A stretch of 9,617 bases of DNA, from assembly GCA_964423195.1 (NCBI GenBank), contig CAYRDY010000079.1:1-9617 (forward strand), written 5' to 3'. Below, piece after piece: positions 7,973 through 9,617 of this stretch (the stretch's first letter is position 1; the number at the start of each line of letters is the position of its first letter). This stretch comes from CAKRHR01 sp964423195 (GTDB lineage: Bacteria > Bacillota > Clostridia > Lachnospirales > Lachnospiraceae). The notes below the pieces were generated by a model. The model saw only the letters and a list, made by a program, of their open reading frames with translations. It had not been told where the DNA came from and searched no databases. Both the position numbers and the translations under genes were made by a program.

Positions 7973-9086
7973 NNNNNNNNNNNNNNNNNNNNNNNNNNNN
8001 NNNNNNNNNNNNNNNNNNNNNNNNNNNNNNNNNNNNNNNNNNNNNNNNNNNNNNNNNNNNNNNNNNNNNNNNCACGCCGCCGAAGCGCTCGCCCCACTTT
8101 TGTCGCTTGCCCATCTCGTTGAAGGCAAAGTTAGCGCCGCCGTCGGACATGATGATGGCAGCCGGGATGCGCGCCACTGTCGCCTCCTTCCCGGTGGACA
8201 ACTGCTCAGAATATGTGGTGGCATCGTCCTTTGCCAGCTGCTCATAGGCCAGATAGATCCCGCCCTGGGTGTTGGTAAAGTAGCCGATATACTCGTCAGC
8301 CGACAGCTGTACCGTATCCCTCATGTTTGCCATGAGTTTATTTTTATCATCATTTTTTACATCTGTCGGATTCAGATACTGATGGCCAATATTAACCACT
8401 GCATCGCTTTTATCTTTAAACGCCCTCGCGCTTACTCTGAGGTTGCCCTCCCCCTGGATGGCGACGCCGGGGAACGCCTTGACTTTTCCATCTGTCCCGC
8501 CCCCGCCGTCAATATTATTGCTGACCGTCCTGTGAACGGGCTGCCAATATTTATCGTCATTTTTTTCACTGTTAAAACCGGATGTTGTATTCGTATTCTT
8601 TTTGGCATTGACAACCACCGTATAGCAGGTGTCGCGGTTGTTCATCCAGCGCCACTCAGGCACACCATCGATGTCTTTCACCTGGAGGTCGCTGGGGTGA
8701 TAGAGTGTCTCCATGCCGCCCACGATGAGGTAATCCGTCGTTCCGTCCTTGTCTTTATCCTTGCCTCGATAATGGGCAAGGGGCATGAGTACGGTGGCAT
8801 TGGCGCCGTAGGCACAGACCGCCACCCGATTCTGCAGGTTCTGTCTCATCAGGCCGTCGATGGTCTTGTTGATGGCCGTCAGCGTCGCCTGAATACGGGA
8901 ATTTTGAATGCGCTCCTGCATAGGCACGCCGTTTTCGGGCCATTTGTACAGATTTCCGTTTTCGTCTATCTTCGTATCTCCATCAGGGTTGTGTTCCAGA
9001 TTGCTTGTGGATGCACTGTCAATGCCAAATCGGGTATCCTGACCCATGGAACCGCTCATATCAAACACGATCACCAGATCAATCGG
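7255..9086 (-). other. Expanded vWA (MIDAS) domain, interrupted by an assembly gap
   Basis: The domain spans from strand IDLVIVF (MIDAS DxSxS at 9048-9062) to the closing helix near 7280. MIDAS Asp is encoded at 8142-8144, with the probable Thr at about 8268-8276. Over 570 residues are visible plus the gap, against roughly 200 for a plain vWA, so large insertions interrupt the fold, as they do in the pilus tip adhesin RrgA. MIDAS sites bind a divalent cation and often a ligand carboxylate. The domain call is firm; the boundaries are approximate. Confidence 0.85.
7973..8072. other. Assembly gap (100 N)
   Basis: This is a run of exactly 100 N inside the vWA domain, about 23 residues after the MIDAS Asp. 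An intact frame requires a missing length divisible by 3, so the placeholder shifts the apparent frame. Confidence 0.98.
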
Positions 9087-9524
9087 TGTCGGCGGGTACT
9101 CGTTCACCTTCTGTGAACTCGCCAGCGCCGAATAGACGTGGAGAAAGTCGGCATTGAAACTCACGTTTCCGTCATAGCCGTCCGTGGCCATATCCAGCAC
9201 AATCTGATTATTTTCCGTGCCGCCATTTCCACCATCAGCGTCATACGCAAACACCGTTTTGTCCGTCCACACCCGTCCTGCATAGCGCGAACCGTTTTCA
9301 TCGCTCAGCAGCGCCTCCTGATAGGAATCCGTCGTGTCCGGATCGGCCACGCGGGAACCTTCCACAATGATCTCGCTGTCCGTCGCCCCGCCTACGAATA
9401 TGTCATCCTCCGCATGAACCGTCGTGGCAGTCTCCATGCCGCCAGCTAACGGCAGAATCATACACAGGCAAAGAAGTATTGCCATGATTCTGAATGGTTT
9501 CAGATGTTTTTTTCTCCGGATCAT
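8073..9524 (-). CDS. Giant surface adhesin, N-terminal piece: signal peptide and vWA domain (partial, runs into gap)
   Basis: These are residues 1-484 of the reconstructed protein. I chose the ATG at 9522-9524 because GGGAGG lies nine bases upstream and because a classic signal peptide (MIRRKKHLKPFR, then a Leu/Ile core) begins exactly there. A GTG at 9575 is in frame but has no ribosome site and would add 17 residues before the signal. Predicted signal-peptidase cleavage follows VHA at residue 38. The vWA domain starts near residue 147: strand IDLVIVF leads into the MIDAS motif D155-M-S157-G-S159. The probable third-loop Thr is in TNTQGG (T417 or T419), and the MIDAS Asp is D461 in MSDGGAN. 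The spacing between these elements is far larger than in ordinary vWA domains, so insertions are present. One insertion carries D256-K-D-K-D-G-T-T-D264, which resembles a calcium-binding loop. The piece stops at the gap directly after the metal-binding Asp region. Identity as a secreted vWA protein is firm; the ligand is unknown. Confidence 0.93.
9411..9524 (-). other. Sec signal peptide of the giant adhesin
   Basis: A positively charged start (MIRRKKHLKPFR) is followed by a hydrophobic core (IMAILLCLCMILPLAGG) and a small-residue cleavage site after VHA, residue 38. The Cys residues sit inside the core with no lipobox-like LxxC at the cleavage point, so a lipoprotein is unlikely. Confidence 0.9.
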
Positions 9525-9533
9525 CGGATAAAT

Positions 9534-9539
9534 CCTCCC
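9534..9539 (-). promoter_or_regulatory. Ribosome binding site of the giant adhesin gene
   Basis: GGGAGG on the minus strand lies nine bases before the ATG at 9522-9524. It decides the start in favour of this ATG over the in-frame GTG at 9575. Confidence 0.88.
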
Positions 9540-9544
9540 GCTTA

Positions 9545-9580
9545 AAAAAGTGATCAAATTATTGTTATTCGACACTTTTT
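9545..9580. repeat. Short inverted repeat in the 5' leader
   Basis: AAAAAGTG at 9545-9552 and CACTTTTT at 9573-9580 form a perfect 8-bp inverted pair around a 20-base AT-rich centre, just upstream of the ribosome binding site. It could be an operator or a weak hairpin in the leader. In AT-rich DNA it may also be chance. Confidence 0.4.
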
Positions 9581-9617
9581 ATGCTTCTGAATCCTGTTGT
9601 TTTCAGACAAAATAAAA

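Larger units (their letters stand above)
1182..9524 (-). other. Reconstructed giant gene: vWA / Cna-B / Spy0128-type sortase-anchored surface adhesin, interrupted by three assembly gaps
   Basis: I read this whole stretch as one gene; the three CDS entries below are its pieces. It has one signal peptide at the right end and one sorting signal at the left end. Between them the minus-strand frame is open up to both edges of every N run, and domains broken by a gap continue across it. Visible codons number 484 + 1186 + 413 + 596 = 2,679, so the protein exceeds 2,700 residues. If the frame is intact, the missing lengths must be 0 (gap at 7973), 1 (gap at 4314) and 2 (gap at 2974) modulo 3. The 100-N placeholders satisfy only the middle one, which is why a naive translation switches frame twice. 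The expected role, by analogy with tip pilins carrying vWA and Cna-B domains, is adhesion at the end of a long covalently locked stalk. The possibility that a gap hides a stop and a new start cannot be excluded. Confidence 0.85.

Noticed and set aside
9573..9575. GTG as the start of the adhesin
   Set aside because: It has no ribosome binding site, would place 17 polar residues before the signal peptide, and overlaps the leader inverted repeat. The ATG at 9522-9524 has GGGAGG at good spacing.
9540..9617. Sigma-70-type promoter in the AT-rich leader
   Set aside because: The best pairs of boxes had poor matches or wrong spacing (for example TTGTCT with CATAAA 21 bases apart), and AT-rich DNA gives many chance matches.

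Overview
The window looks like a scaffold from a draft or metagenomic assembly of a Gram-positive bacterium, most likely a gut-type Clostridia or Lachnospiraceae-like Firmicute. This placement is inference. It rests on a Sec signal peptide with a strong GGGAGG ribosome binding site, vWA, Cna-B and Spy0128-type pilin domains, and a C-terminal sortase signal of the variant form APRTG-DDS. Three runs of exactly 100 N (2974-3073, 4314-4413, 7973-8072) are scaffold placeholders, and all three fall inside one gene.

Left part (1-967, + strand): the 3' end of a gene that enters from beyond the left edge. About 321 codons are visible. The gene is clearly AT-richer than the rest of the window, and I do not recognise its product. 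It ends at a near-ideal hairpin terminator (987-1023) that may work in both directions. The rest of the short spacer (1024-1181) shows nothing else convincing.

Remainder (1182-9524, - strand): a single giant cell-surface protein gene transcribed towards the first gene, so the two are convergent. The gaps break its reading frame into pieces that can look like three overlapping genes. On either side of each gap, however, the coding frame runs open up to the N run and the domain order is continuous. At least 2,679 codons are visible. From the N-terminus the order is: signal peptide; greatly expanded vWA domain with a MIDAS metal site; about 750 residues of unrecognised beta-rich sequence; a Cna-B-like domain with a very large insertion; a compact Cna-B-like domain; a Spy0128-like pilin domain (first half lost in a gap); a second Spy0128-like domain with a 12-residue acidic repeat array inserted in it; another Cna-B-like domain; an Asp/Thr/Pro-rich wall-spanning repeat; and a sortase signal with a transmembrane helix and an Arg-rich tail.

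The domain set resembles tip adhesins of sortase-assembled pili (vWA plus Cna-B domains), enlarged into one long stalk. A likely role is a wall-anchored adhesin: the vWA head binds a ligand, isopeptide-locked Ig-like domains form the stalk, and the C-terminus is linked to peptidoglycan or to a pilus. No sortase, backbone pilin or regulator gene lies in the window, so assembly partners cannot be judged. The 93 bases right of the start codon hold the ribosome binding site and a small inverted repeat but no promoter I can defend.
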